From positions 1-64,000 of the forward strand of contig CALUNL010000003.1 in assembly GCA_944322005.1 (NCBI GenBank): 64,000 bases of DNA, in the 5' to 3' direction. The first letter of the stretch is position 1; each line of letters starts with the position of its first letter. The translations under genes and the position numbers were made by a program. This stretch comes from an uncultured Alistipes sp. GTDB taxonomy: Bacteria > Bacteroidota > Bacteroidia > Bacteroidales > Rikenellaceae. The notes beneath the pieces were generated by a model. That model worked only from the letters and a program-made list of their open reading frames with translations. It made no database searches and was not told the origin of the DNA. This document shows, piece by piece, positions 50,658-59,986 of the stretch.

Positions 50658-51965
50658 ATGAGGAAAATTTTCAATTTCTTGCTCGCATCGGCAGCAGCCC
50701 TGACTCTGCTGGCCGGATGCGCAAAGGAGGACAACCGCGAGAACGTCCTCAAAATCTACAACTGGGCCGACTACATCGATGAAGATGTGCTCACCGAGTT
50801 CAAGGATTGGTACAAGGAGCAGACCGGAGAGGATGTGACAATCATATACCAGCTCTTCGACATCAACGAGATAATGCTCGCCAAGATAGAGCGCGGACAC
50901 GAGGATTTCGACGTGGTGTGCCCTTCGGACTACATCATCGAGCGCATGCTCCGCAACGACCTCATCATCCCGATAGACCGCGACTTCGGTGACACCCCGA
51001 ACTACATCGACGGCAACCTGTCGCCGTACATCATCGACTGCTTCAACAAGATCGACGGCCACGGCAAGAATGCCAACGACTATGCGGTCGGCTACATGTG
51101 GGGCACGACCGGTATCATGTACAACGAGAAGTTCGTGACGCCGGAGGAGGCTTCAACATGGGACATTCTGCACAACGAGAAGTTCAAGGGCAAGATATTC
51201 ATCAAAGATGCCTTCCGCGACGTATACGGACCGGTACTCATATATCTTAAGAACCGCGACCTCGCCGAGGGCAAGGTGACGCTCGACGAGCTGATGTACG
51301 ACTCCTCGGATGAGTCGATTGCCATGGTCGAGGAGTATCTCAAGGAGGCAAAGAAACTGATTGCCGGCTGGGAGGCAGACTTCGGCAAGGAGATGATGAC
51401 CAAGGAGAAGGCATACGTCAATCTCACATGGAGCGGCGATGCCGTATGGGCCATAGACGAAGCAAATCAGGTAGGTGTAAAACTGAACTATGTGGTTCCG
51501 AAGGAGGGCAGCAACGTATGGTTCGACGGCTGGGTAATACCTAAATACGCGAAGAATGTCAAGGCCGCACGCTACTTCATCAACTTCATGTGCCGCCCGG
51601 ACATTGCCGTACGCAACATGGACGCTACCGGATATGTCAGTGCGATAGGCTCCCCGGAGGTTCTCGAGGCCAAGACCGACCCGTCGCTCGACGAATATGT
51701 CGATGTAAGCTACTTCTTCGGCGAGGGAGCCGACAGTGTCAAGATAAACGGCATCCAGTATCCTGACGCGAGCGTCGTCGCCCGCTGCGCGATGATGCAT
51801 GACTCGGGAGATCGCACCGAACAGCTGCTCGAGATGTGGGCCCGCGTGAAGGGAGACAACTTCAACATCTGGATCGTGGCAGTGATTGTGGTTGCAGCAC
51901 TCGTCCTGGTACGCATAGCCATGGTAAGCCGCAAGAAGAAGCACAGAAGACACGGAAAGAGATAA
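50658..51965 (+). CDS. potD: Polyamine-binding lipoprotein PotD with C-terminal membrane helix
   Basis: A 435-residue periplasmic binding protein, about 90 residues longer than the Escherichia coli PotD. Lipobox LLAGC (Cys21). The binding domain begins NVLKIYNWADYIDEDVLTEF, with VCPSDYIIERM and WSGDAVWAIDEAN typical of PotD/PotF. The last 38 residues are unusual: a membrane helix (about 404-423, IWIVAVIVVAALVLVRI) followed by an Arg/Lys-rich tail. The protein would be tied to the inner membrane at both ends. Start at 50658 is supported by the signal peptide. Confidence 0.92.
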   Translation: MRKIFNFLLASAAALTLLAGCAKEDNRENVLKIYNWADYIDEDVLTEFKDWYKEQTGEDVTIIYQLFDINEIMLAKIERGHEDFDVVCPSDYIIERMLRNDLIIPIDRDFGDTPNYIDGNLSPYIIDCFNKIDGHGKNANDYAVGYMWGTTGIMYNEKFVTPEEASTWDILHNEKFKGKIFIKDAFRDVYGPVLIYLKNRDLAEGKVTLDELMYDSSDESIAMVEEYLKEAKKLIAGWEADFGKEMMTKEKAYVNLTWSGDAVWAIDEANQVGVKLNYVVPKEGSNVWFDGWVIPKYAKNVKAARYFINFMCRPDIAVRNMDATGYVSAIGSPEVLEAKTDPSLDEYVDVSYFFGEGADSVKINGIQYPDASVVARCAMMHDSGDRTEQLLEMWARVKGDNFNIWIVAVIVVAALVLVRIAMVSRKKKHRRHGKR

Positions 51966-51995
51966 TCGCCGTCGTTTTACGACAGGACAAAACGA

Positions 51996-52036
51996 AATCG
52001 GCGCGGGAAGATGGTTTCCCCGCGCCGATTCTTTTT
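51996..52036 (+). terminator. Terminator of the pot operon
   Basis: A 12-bp perfect GC-rich stem (51996-52007 with 52019-52030), an eleven-base loop and a T run. Confidence 0.9.
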
Positions 52037-52065
52037 CATGCCCTTCCCTGATGGCCGCACCTTCA

Positions 52066-53724
52066 TCACATCATGAAAAGAATCATCATCTGTGCAAAGA
52101 TTACGCGCAGGAACATCACCAAAGGATATACGGTGGCATAACTTATTGCCGGCATGTCATTACCCGCTATGCCATTGGCATACGACAGCGAAATCGGATT
52201 GGTCATACTTCCGGAGAGCATACCCATTATCGTATAGAAATCCATGTGGTAGACAAGCCGCGCGAAGACACCGACAAGAATAACCGGGACAACTGCTATT
52301 ATGACGGCATATATCATCCATATATAACCTCCGGCAACCACCGCTTCCACGAAACCGTCTCCCGATGCCAGGCCGACTGCCGCAAGGAACATTGCGAGTC
52401 CCACCTCACGCAGCATCAGGTTTGCGCTTAAGGTCGTATATGTAATCAGGTGCCAGTGCGTACCGAAACGGCCTATCAGTATGGCCATTATCATCGGGCC
52501 TGCGGCAAGTCCCAGCTTTACGGGCTGCGGAATGCTGAACAGCGGAATCGATCCGACAAGGACACCTATTGCAATACCGAGGAATATGGTGAGTATATGC
52601 GGCTGGTGGAGCTTTTTGAGAGAGTTGCCGAGAAGGTCGGAAACCTTGTTTATCGCATCCTCCGAACCTACAACCATAACCTTGTCACCAAGCTGCAGCT
52701 CCATACCCTGATACGGTATTATGTCCACTCCAGAACGGTTGACACGGGTTATATTGATGCCGTACTTGGTACGCAGGCGCAGGTCGACAAAACGCTTGCC
52801 GTTTATTTCCGGACGCGTGATGACGATGCGGCGCGATACAAGCTTGCCCTCGAACTCACCCCACTCGGCCTCGAGCATGTTTATCTCATGACCGAGGAAT
52901 TTCATCACCGCAATCTTGTCTTCGGGGCTGCTTACGACAAAGATCTTGTCTCCGCAGTGGATGACGCTGTCGGAGTCGGCAATCGATGCCTTGTTGCCGT
53001 CATGCGATATTCTGGATATCACGAACTGACGGTTTATGAGGTTGCGTATCTCTCCCACGGTCATACCGTCAATCTGGCGGTTGGTTATCTCTATCGAATA
53101 CTTCGATGCGAGTTTGTTCTCGTTGTTCAACGCCTTCAGCGCCTCCCCCTCCTTTGACAGGTCGATGCGGAGAATGAATCTCAAGAGTATGAAGGCGATG
53201 ATCACGGCAATTATTCCGAACGGGTATGATACCGCAAAACTCAACGGTATCGACGGGTCATTGACTCCGGTCATATCAATGTATGTCTGCTGCGCAGCAC
53301 CCATTGCCGGCGTATTCGCCACGGCGCCGGCCAGAACTCCCGACATGGTCTGGAGCGGAATGCCGCTCAACAGATGAATCAGATACGTAAGTGCCGTTCC
53401 GACAATCATGACCAGCAGCGAAAGCCACATAAGCCGCAAGCCGCCTTTCCGCAATGACGAGAAAAAACCGGGACCGATCTGAAGACCTATCGAGAACACG
53501 AACAGAGTAAGTCCGAAATCGCGGACAAACTCCAGCGTATCATGATTGAACCGCATGCCGAAATGCCCCGCGGCAATACCTGCAAACAGAATCCATGTAG
53601 GGCCGAGCGATATCCCGCATATCCTGATTTTGCTCAATGCGCTTCCAAGGGTAATCACTACCGCAAGGACGAATATCGAATGGGCCACTCCTTCTCCGAA
53701 AAGCAATGACTGCAAAAAATCCAT
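52066..53724 (-). CDS. AspT/YidE-type putative antiporter with two RCK-C domains
   Basis: A 552-residue membrane protein. Two similar blocks of five to six helices (about 1-165 and 375-552) flank a central region (about 195-360) with two TrkA-C-like domains (IDGMTVGEIRNL and INGKRFVDLRLRT). This is the layout of the aspartate:alanine exchanger family, which exchanges amino acids or organic acids. The exact substrate is unknown. The start at 53724 is chosen because it begins the first helix (MDFLQSLLFGEG); the upstream extension is Arg-rich and unlikely. Confidence 0.85.
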   Translation of the reverse strand: MDFLQSLLFGEGVAHSIFVLAVVITLGSALSKIRICGISLGPTWILFAGIAAGHFGMRFNHDTLEFVRDFGLTLFVFSIGLQIGPGFFSSLRKGGLRLMWLSLLVMIVGTALTYLIHLLSGIPLQTMSGVLAGAVANTPAMGAAQQTYIDMTGVNDPSIPLSFAVSYPFGIIAVIIAFILLRFILRIDLSKEGEALKALNNENKLASKYSIEITNRQIDGMTVGEIRNLINRQFVISRISHDGNKASIADSDSVIHCGDKIFVVSSPEDKIAVMKFLGHEINMLEAEWGEFEGKLVSRRIVITRPEINGKRFVDLRLRTKYGINITRVNRSGVDIIPYQGMELQLGDKVMVVGSEDAINKVSDLLGNSLKKLHQPHILTIFLGIAIGVLVGSIPLFSIPQPVKLGLAAGPMIMAILIGRFGTHWHLITYTTLSANLMLREVGLAMFLAAVGLASGDGFVEAVVAGGYIWMIYAVIIAVVPVILVGVFARLVYHMDFYTIMGMLSGSMTNPISLSYANGIAGNDMPAISYATVYPLVMFLRVIFAQMMILFMM

Positions 53725-53908
53725 AACTTCAGGTTTGGCAACATCATGTCCGGTGCGATACGGTTTTTTCCGTCCCCTGCCGCGCATCGCGGCCAACTGC
53801 ATATCATGCAAGCGGATATACGCATCCGCTCCGGACGGCGCACCGCGAGGTGCACCACAACACGCGGCAAATATATGAAAAACTGTTTTAACTGCCGATA
53901 ATATTTAC

Positions 53909-53916
53909 TATCTTTG
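53909..53916 (+). promoter_or_regulatory. -7 box (TATCTTTG) for the aminotransferase gene
   Basis: A perfect TAnnTTTG, 22 bases before the ATG; the -33 position holds only a TTTT. Confidence 0.5.
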
Positions 53917-53938
53917 TGGAGTTAAATCCCTTTCCGCT

Positions 53939-55123
53939 ATGAATAAAGTCAATATCCAACGCTCGCACCGGATGGACGGCACAGGCGAGTACTACTTTTC
54001 ACGCCGGTTGCGTGAAATCTCGGAGATAGAGGCGGCTACAGGCCGCCAGATAATCAAGCTTGCCATGGGAAGCCCTGACCTTCCGCCGGCACAGGTGGTA
54101 ATAGATCGTCTGGCCAAGGAGGCGCAACGTCCGGATGTTCACAAATATATGTCGTTCAAGGGCGAACCTGTGCTCCGCAACGCATTTGCCGAATGGTACG
54201 GACGCTGGTACGGTGTGCAACTCGACCCGGACTCGCAGGTGCTGCCGCTGATAGGCTCCAAGGAGGGAATAATGCATATCTGCATGACATTCCTAAACCA
54301 GGGTGACAAGGTGCTGGTGCCGAACCCGGGATACCCGACATACAGCGCCGCGGTAAGACTGTCGGGAGGCGTAATGCAGACATATGCGCTCAACAAGGCC
54401 AATAATTTCCGGCCCGACTTCGACGCGATCGAGCGCGAAGGTGTCGAGGGAGTGAAGATCATGCTCGTGAACTACCCGAACATGCCTACAGGGCAGATAC
54501 CGAGCAAAGAGTTGTTCGAGCGCATAATAGCCTTCGGTGCAAAACACAACATCCTCATCGTACACGACAACCCTTACAGCTTTATCCGCAACAGCGAGAA
54601 GCCTATGAGCATAATGTCCGTAGAGGGAGCCATGGACGTGGCACTGGAGATGAATTCGCTTTCGAAAGGGCACTCGATGGCCGGATGGCGTGTCGGTACA
54701 ATCGTCGGACGCAAGGAGTGGCTCGATTCCATCCTTGCATTCAAGAGCAACATGGATTCCGGAATGTTCTACCCGATCCAGGCTGCCGCCGCAACGGCGC
54801 TTTCGCTCGGCGAGGATTGGTTCAAGTCGCTCAATGCCATATATTACGAGCGCGAGAAGGAGGCCTATGCGCTGCTTGATGCGCTCGGCTGCAAATACCG
54901 TCCTCACCAGGCCGGTCTGTTCGTATGGGCGGAGATTCCGGAGGATTTCGAGGGCGACTGCTTTGCCTTTTCGGATGAAGTGATGGAGAAGTGCGATGTA
55001 TTCCTCACTCCGGGCGGAATATTCGGAAGCGAGGGAAAACGGTATGTACGCATCACCTTGTGCTGCCCTGCCGAACTGTTGCGCCGCGCCACCGAGAACG
55101 TGAAGGCAAATCTGCACAAATAG
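53939..55123 (+). CDS. PLP-dependent class I/II aminotransferase
   Basis: A 394-residue fold-type I enzyme. PLP lysine is probably Lys243 in NSLSKGHSMAGW; Asp210 and Tyr213 in HDNPYSF contact the cofactor ring, and NYPNMPTG (178-185) and PNPGYPTY (128-135) are the usual loops. It resembles LL-diaminopimelate and alanine/aspartate aminotransferases of Bacteroidetes. Substrate not assigned. Monocistronic; its terminator overlaps the next promoter. Confidence 0.87.
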   Translation: MNKVNIQRSHRMDGTGEYYFSRRLREISEIEAATGRQIIKLAMGSPDLPPAQVVIDRLAKEAQRPDVHKYMSFKGEPVLRNAFAEWYGRWYGVQLDPDSQVLPLIGSKEGIMHICMTFLNQGDKVLVPNPGYPTYSAAVRLSGGVMQTYALNKANNFRPDFDAIEREGVEGVKIMLVNYPNMPTGQIPSKELFERIIAFGAKHNILIVHDNPYSFIRNSEKPMSIMSVEGAMDVALEMNSLSKGHSMAGWRVGTIVGRKEWLDSILAFKSNMDSGMFYPIQAAAATALSLGEDWFKSLNAIYYEREKEAYALLDALGCKYRPHQAGLFVWAEIPEDFEGDCFAFSDEVMEKCDVFLTPGGIFGSEGKRYVRITLCCPAELLRRATENVKANLHK

Positions 55124-55144
55124 TGGTTTTTCAGCCACATTTTC

Positions 55145-55178
55145 AAAAAACCCGAACTTTGACGTTTGGGTTTTTTTT
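55145..55178 (+). terminator. Terminator of the aminotransferase gene, overlapping the rml promoter
   Basis: A stem with AAAAAACCC and its complement around the loop TTTGAC (one G/T change), followed by eight T. Its loop supplies the -33 box of the promoter at 55158-55188. Confidence 0.85.
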
Positions 55179-55188
55179 ATTATCTTTG
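55158..55188 (+). promoter_or_regulatory. Promoter of the rml-polysaccharide operon
   Basis: TTTG (55158-55161, in the terminator loop), 19-nt spacer, TATCTTTG (55181-55188). A leader of about 65 nt precedes rmlA. Confidence 0.65.
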
Positions 55189-55258
55189 AATGTTTTTACA
55201 CACACGTTTACGTAAATACAAAAATCCCGGTCCCTGCGGCCGGCAAAAACAGACAGAG

Positions 55259-56140
55259 ATGAAAGGCATCGTATTGGCCGGAGGCAGCGGCACAAGGCTC
55301 TATCCGATCACGAAGGGCGTCAGCAAACAGTTGCTGCCGATCTATGACAAACCGATGGTATACTACCCCATCTCGGCGCTCATGCTCGCCGGCATAAGGG
55401 ATATCCTGATAATATCGACCCCGGAGGACATGCCGTCGTTCGAGCGGCTGCTCGGGGACGGATCCGATTTCGGCGTACGCTTTTCGTATGCCGTACAGCC
55501 GTCTCCGGACGGGCTGGCACAAGCCTTCCTCATCGGCGAGGAGTTCATCGGCGACGATTCGGTATGCCTCGTGCTCGGCGACAACATATTCCACGGCGCA
55601 GGCCTCGGGCACCTGCTCAAGGAGGCCGTGAATACGGTCGAGACGGAGGGCAAGGCCACCGTATTCGGATATTGGGTCGACGATCCGGAGCGGTACGGAG
55701 TAGCCGAGTTCGACGATAAGGGCAACTGTCTCTCCATCGAGGAGAAGCCGGCCAGCCCCAAATCCAACTATGCCGTCGTCGGGCTCTACTTCTACCCGAA
55801 CAGCGTGGTCGACATCGCAAAGCACATCAAGCCGTCGGCACGCGGCGAACTTGAGATAACCACCGTAAACCAGCAATATCTGGCCCAGGGGCGCCTGAAG
55901 GTCCAGACCTTCAAGCGGGGCTTCGCATGGCTCGACACCGGTACCCACGACTCACTGGCCGAGGCATCCATCTTCGTCGAGGTCATAGAGAAGCGCCAGG
56001 GGCTCAAAATCGCCTGCCTCGAGAGCATTGCATTCGAGAAGGGCTGGATCGACGCCGACACGCTGCGCCGTCTTGCTGCGCCGATGACAAAGAACCAATA
56101 CGGACAATATCTTCTGAAACTCGCAAACAACACCAGATAA
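55259..56140 (+). CDS. rmlA: Glucose-1-phosphate thymidylyltransferase
   Basis: A 293-residue enzyme making dTDP-glucose from dTTP and glucose 1-phosphate, the first step of dTDP-L-rhamnose synthesis. Nucleotide motif [14 protein letters not shown] (5-18) and the GDNIF metal site are clear, with [12 protein letters not shown] following. The start at 55259 begins this conserved N terminus; the upstream extension overlaps the promoter region. It overlaps rmlC by one base (TAATG). Confidence 0.97.
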   Translation: MKGIVLAGGSGTRLYPITKGVSKQLLPIYDKPMVYYPISALMLAGIRDILIISTPEDMPSFERLLGDGSDFGVRFSYAVQPSPDGLAQAFLIGEEFIGDDSVCLVLGDNIFHGAGLGHLLKEAVNTVETEGKATVFGYWVDDPERYGVAEFDDKGNCLSIEEKPASPKSNYAVVGLYFYPNSVVDIAKHIKPSARGELEITTVNQQYLAQGRLKVQTFKRGFAWLDTGTHDSLAEASIFVEVIEKRQGLKIACLESIAFEKGWIDADTLRRLAAPMTKNQYGQYLLKLANNTR

Positions 56141-56715
56141 TGGAGGTCATAAAGACAGACATAGAGGGAGTCCTGATTATAGAGCCGAAGGTCTTCGGTG
56201 ATGCGCGCGGATACTTTTTCGAAAGTTTCAATGCGGCCGAGTTCGAAGCCCGCACGGGCATAAGAACCACATTCATACAGGACAACGAATCAAAATCCAG
56301 ATATGGCGTAATACGCGGCCTTCACTTCCAGAAGGGGCGTTACGCACAATCCAAACTCGTAAGGGTCGTACGCGGCCGCGTTCTCGACGTGGCTGTCGAC
56401 ATACGCCGCGGATCGCCGACATTCGGCCGCCATGTAGCCGTGGAACTGTCCGAAGAGAACAAGCGCCAGCTCTTCATCCCACGCGGATTCGCCCACGGAT
56501 TCGCAGTTCTGAGCGAGGAGGCCGTATTCCAGTACAAATGCGACAACCCGTATGCGCCGCAGCAGGAGGGAGCCGTTGCATGGAACGATCCCAAAATAGG
56601 CATAGACTGGCGTATAGCCGCCGCAGACGCGATACTTTCCGAAAAGGACAGCCGTAACCCGAAACTCGACGAAGCCGCCGAGCTGTTCGACTACAACATC
56701 GACTATTATGCTTGA
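56140..56715 (+). CDS. rmlC: dTDP-4-dehydrorhamnose 3,5-epimerase
   Basis: A 191-residue cupin enzyme. Conserved segments: GVIRGLHFQK (with the catalytic His in RGLHFQ) and RQLFIPRGFAHGFAVLSEEA, the family signature. It epimerises the keto-sugar at C3 and C5. It overlaps rmlA by one base and rmlD by eight. Confidence 0.96.
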   Translation: MEVIKTDIEGVLIIEPKVFGDARGYFFESFNAAEFEARTGIRTTFIQDNESKSRYGVIRGLHFQKGRYAQSKLVRVVRGRVLDVAVDIRRGSPTFGRHVAVELSEENKRQLFIPRGFAHGFAVLSEEAVFQYKCDNPYAPQQEGAVAWNDPKIGIDWRIAAADAILSEKDSRNPKLDEAAELFDYNIDYYA

Positions 56716-57574
56716 CATACTCGTAACCGGAGCCAACGGACAGCTTGGCAACGAGATGCGCATCCTCGGATCCGCATCGGGAAACAGATACATATATACG
56801 GACGTTGCGGAACTCGACATAACTGATGCCGATGCCGTCGGGAGGTTCTTCGACGGCAACGACATAGACGTAGTGGTGAATTGCGCGGCATACACCAATG
56901 TCGACCGTGCGGAGGATGACGAGGCGACGGCGCGCAGGATAAACCGCGATGCCGTCCGCAACCTCGCGGAAGCCGCCCGCAGGCATAACGCAACCCTCAT
57001 ACACGTATCTACCGACTACGTGTTCGACGGTACGAGGAACACCCCGCTTCGGGAGGATGATGCGACAAACCCGACCGGCATATACGGCATCACCAAACTC
57101 GAAGGAGAACAAGCCATTGCGGAGAGCGGATGCCGTGCACTCATACTCCGTACCGCATGGCTCTACTCGACGTTCGGAAACAACTTCGTCAAGACGATGA
57201 TACGCCTTACGTCCGAACGCGACCACCTCAACGTCGTATTCGACCAGGTCGGCACCCCGACATACGCCGGAGATCTTGCCCGGACGATATTCGACATTAT
57301 AGAGAGCGGGGCATACAGCGGCAACGAAGGCATTTACCACTACTCAAACGAAGGGGTATGTTCGTGGTACGACTTCGCAAGAGCCGTTGCGGAGATGTAC
57401 GGCAACAGCGGTTGCGACATACGCCCGTGCCACTCCGACGAGTTCCCGTCGAAGGTCAGGAGGCCGAGTTACTCGGTGCTCGACAAGACAAAGATAAAGC
57501 AGCGATTCGGCATCACCGTCCCATATTGGACCGATTCGCTCCGCAAATGCATCGAGACATTGAAGAGACAATAA
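56708..57574 (+). CDS. rmlD: dTDP-4-dehydrorhamnose reductase
   Basis: A 288-residue SDR enzyme that reduces the 4-keto group to give dTDP-L-rhamnose. NAD(P)-binding GANGQLGNE (7-15), a YGITKLEGE stretch with the YxxxK pair, and STDYVFDGT are present. The overlap with rmlC indicates coupled translation. Confidence 0.95.
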   Translation: MLDILVTGANGQLGNEMRILGSASGNRYIYTDVAELDITDADAVGRFFDGNDIDVVVNCAAYTNVDRAEDDEATARRINRDAVRNLAEAARRHNATLIHVSTDYVFDGTRNTPLREDDATNPTGIYGITKLEGEQAIAESGCRALILRTAWLYSTFGNNFVKTMIRLTSERDHLNVVFDQVGTPTYAGDLARTIFDIIESGAYSGNEGIYHYSNEGVCSWYDFARAVAEMYGNSGCDIRPCHSDEFPSKVRRPSYSVLDKTKIKQRFGITVPYWTDSLRKCIETLKRQ

Positions 57575-57595
57575 GAAACCAAACCAACCTGCCAT

Positions 57596-58660
57596 ATGGA
57601 ATTCAAACGAAACATTCTCATCACCGGCGGAGCCGGCTTCATCGGCTCACATGTCGTGCGGCTGTTCGTCAACAAATATCCGGAATACCGCATCGTGAAC
57701 CTCGACAAGCTCACCTACGCCGGCAACCTCGCCAACCTCAAGGATATTGAGAATGCGCCGAACTATGTATTCGTACGTGCCGACATCTGCGATTTCGACA
57801 CCGTTTGCCGCATATTCTCCGAATACGGCATAGACGGCGTCATACACCTCGCCGCGGAGAGCCATGTCGACCGATCGATAAAGGACCCTTTCACCTTCGC
57901 CCGCACCAACGTACTGGGTACGCTGTCCCTGCTGCAGGCAGCACGCAACAGTTGGAACGGTGACTGGAACGGGAAACTGTTCTACCATATATCGACCGAC
58001 GAGGTATACGGGGCACTCAAGGCCGACGGAGGTTTCTTCACCGAAGAGACGAAATACGACCCGCACAGTCCATACTCGGCATCGAAAGCCTCCTCCGACC
58101 ACTTCGTGCGCTCGTTCCACGACACGTACGGCATGCCGACGATTGTCACCAACTGCTCGAACAACTACGGGCCGTACCAGTTCCCGGAGAAGCTGATTCC
58201 GCTCTTCATCAACAATATCCGCCACGGCAAGCCGCTGCCGGTGTACGGTACGGGCGAGAACGTGCGCGACTGGCTCTACGTGGAGGACCATGCAAGGGCA
58301 ATCGACCTGATATTCCATAAGGGCAAGGTCGCCGAGACCTACAACATCGGAGGATTCAACGAGTGGCGCAACATCGACCTGATCCACGTCATCATAAAGA
58401 CGGCCGACCGTCTGCTGGGCAATCCGGAGGGAACATCCGAGCACCTGATAAAGTTCGTCACCGACCGTGCCGGCCATGACCTCCGTTACGCCATAGACTC
58501 GCGCAAGCTCAAGTCGGAGCTCGGCTGGGAGCCTTCGCTGCAATTCGAGGAGGGAATCGAGAAGACCATACGCTGGTACCTCGACAACCAGCCGTGGATG
58601 GACAATATCACCTCCGGCGAATATGAGAAATACTACGACGAGATGTACAACAACAGATAA
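57596..58660 (+). CDS. rmlB: dTDP-glucose 4,6-dehydratase
   Basis: A 354-residue extended-SDR enzyme. GGAGFIGSH (11-19) binds NAD; HLAAESHVDRSI and the YSASKASSDH segment with the catalytic Tyr and Lys are typical. It makes the 4-keto-6-deoxy intermediate. The order rmlA-C-D-B matches other Bacteroidales clusters. Confidence 0.97.
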   Translation: MEFKRNILITGGAGFIGSHVVRLFVNKYPEYRIVNLDKLTYAGNLANLKDIENAPNYVFVRADICDFDTVCRIFSEYGIDGVIHLAAESHVDRSIKDPFTFARTNVLGTLSLLQAARNSWNGDWNGKLFYHISTDEVYGALKADGGFFTEETKYDPHSPYSASKASSDHFVRSFHDTYGMPTIVTNCSNNYGPYQFPEKLIPLFINNIRHGKPLPVYGTGENVRDWLYVEDHARAIDLIFHKGKVAETYNIGGFNEWRNIDLIHVIIKTADRLLGNPEGTSEHLIKFVTDRAGHDLRYAIDSRKLKSELGWEPSLQFEEGIEKTIRWYLDNQPWMDNITSGEYEKYYDEMYNNR

Positions 58661-58672
58661 CCGGCCTTTCGC

Positions 58673-59980
58673 ATGACTGTCTCTGAACTGATAGGGAAAA
58701 TAAGGAGAAGCGACATAGCGAAGGACTCGTCATGGGCGGTCATAGGCAGCGCGATGGGTAAAGCGCTGTCAATGGTAGCCGGAATAGTAATAGCGCGAAT
58801 ACTCGGAGCGGAGACCTACGGAGAGTACGGAATGATAAAGAGCACGCTGGCCTATATGGCCACGTTCTCCACATTCGGACTCGGATACACTGCCACAAAG
58901 TATATCGCGCAGTGCCGCAAGGACGACTTCAGTTCGATACGGCGGATAATCGCAAGTTCCACGCGCATAACCATAGCTACGAGCGGTCTCATGGCCATAG
59001 TGATGCTGTTCGTGCTCCCGCGCATATCGTTCATCGAAGAGGATATGGTCCCTGTGCTGCGCTACACGGCATTCATCATAATGTTCAATGCCGTGAACAC
59101 CACGCAGCTCGGCCTTCTGGCCGGATTCAAGGACTTCCGCCGGATAGCCGTCAACAACACGATAGTCGGAGTGCTGATGTTCCTGCTCGGAACGGTGCTC
59201 ACCTACTTCCTGGGACTGGACGGAACAATCATAGCTCTGTTCTCGACAACCGTCATACAATGCCTGCTCAACCACCTCGCCGTACGCCGCCACTACCTTG
59301 AGGCGTCGGCCGCCGACAGGTCGGAATCGAGAAAAGGATTGTGGGAGCAGACAAAGAACATGCTCTCCTTCTCCCTTCCGATAGCGTTGCAGGAGTGCAT
59401 ATTCGCAAGCGCCAACTGGCTGCGCATGCTGGTGCTCATCAAGCTGGCCGGATACGACGAAAACGGACTCTATACGGCCTCGAACCAGTGGTTCATCATG
59501 ATTCTGTTCATCCCGGGAATGTTGCGCAACGTGATTCTGTCGCACCTTTCGAGTTCAGCCGATGACAAACGCCAGCACTCGCAGATTTTCAACACGATGC
59601 TCAAGATCAGCATCGTTGCGACGATAATCCCGGCACTTGCGATAGCTGCCGCATCGCCGCTGATATGCTACTTCTACGGGCAGTCGTTCAACGGTTTCAT
59701 CACGGTGCTGCTCATAGCTATTGCCACCAGTGTATTCGGCTGCATCGCAAACATATATACGCAGGAGTTCATCTCCCGCGGCAAGAACTGGACGGTATTC
59801 TGGGGATACGTGCTGCGCGACTACGGCGCACTCGTGGTTGCATACCCGCTTCTGTTGAGGTTCGGGGGGAATCACGGGGCTGCAATCATGTATGCGGCGA
59901 CACTCGTGATGCACATCGTCTACTGCATAATGCTCAAAATAGAGTACGAGCGCTACAACAAATTCTCAACCGGCAAATAA
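58673..59980 (+). CDS. wzx: Oligosaccharide-lipid flippase Wzx
   Basis: A 435-residue MATE/MVF-fold membrane protein with about 12 helices. The N terminus GSAMGKALSMVAGIVIARILG and the arrangement of Arg and Lys between helices fit polysaccharide flippases, which move undecaprenyl-linked repeat units across the inner membrane. It sits 12 nt after rmlB. A six-G run late in the gene (GFGGNH region) is too short to suggest phase variation. Confidence 0.88.
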   Translation: MTVSELIGKIRRSDIAKDSSWAVIGSAMGKALSMVAGIVIARILGAETYGEYGMIKSTLAYMATFSTFGLGYTATKYIAQCRKDDFSSIRRIIASSTRITIATSGLMAIVMLFVLPRISFIEEDMVPVLRYTAFIIMFNAVNTTQLGLLAGFKDFRRIAVNNTIVGVLMFLLGTVLTYFLGLDGTIIALFSTTVIQCLLNHLAVRRHYLEASAADRSESRKGLWEQTKNMLSFSLPIALQECIFASANWLRMLVLIKLAGYDENGLYTASNQWFIMILFIPGMLRNVILSHLSSSADDKRQHSQIFNTMLKISIVATIIPALAIAAASPLICYFYGQSFNGFITVLLIAIATSVFGCIANIYTQEFISRGKNWTVFWGYVLRDYGALVVAYPLLLRFGGNHGAAIMYAATLVMHIVYCIMLKIEYERYNKFSTGK

Positions 59981-59986
59981 ACAGTA

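Noticed and set aside
59861-59880. Six-G run in wzx as another phase-variable tract
   Set aside because: Too short to slip often and it lies in a normal coding context.
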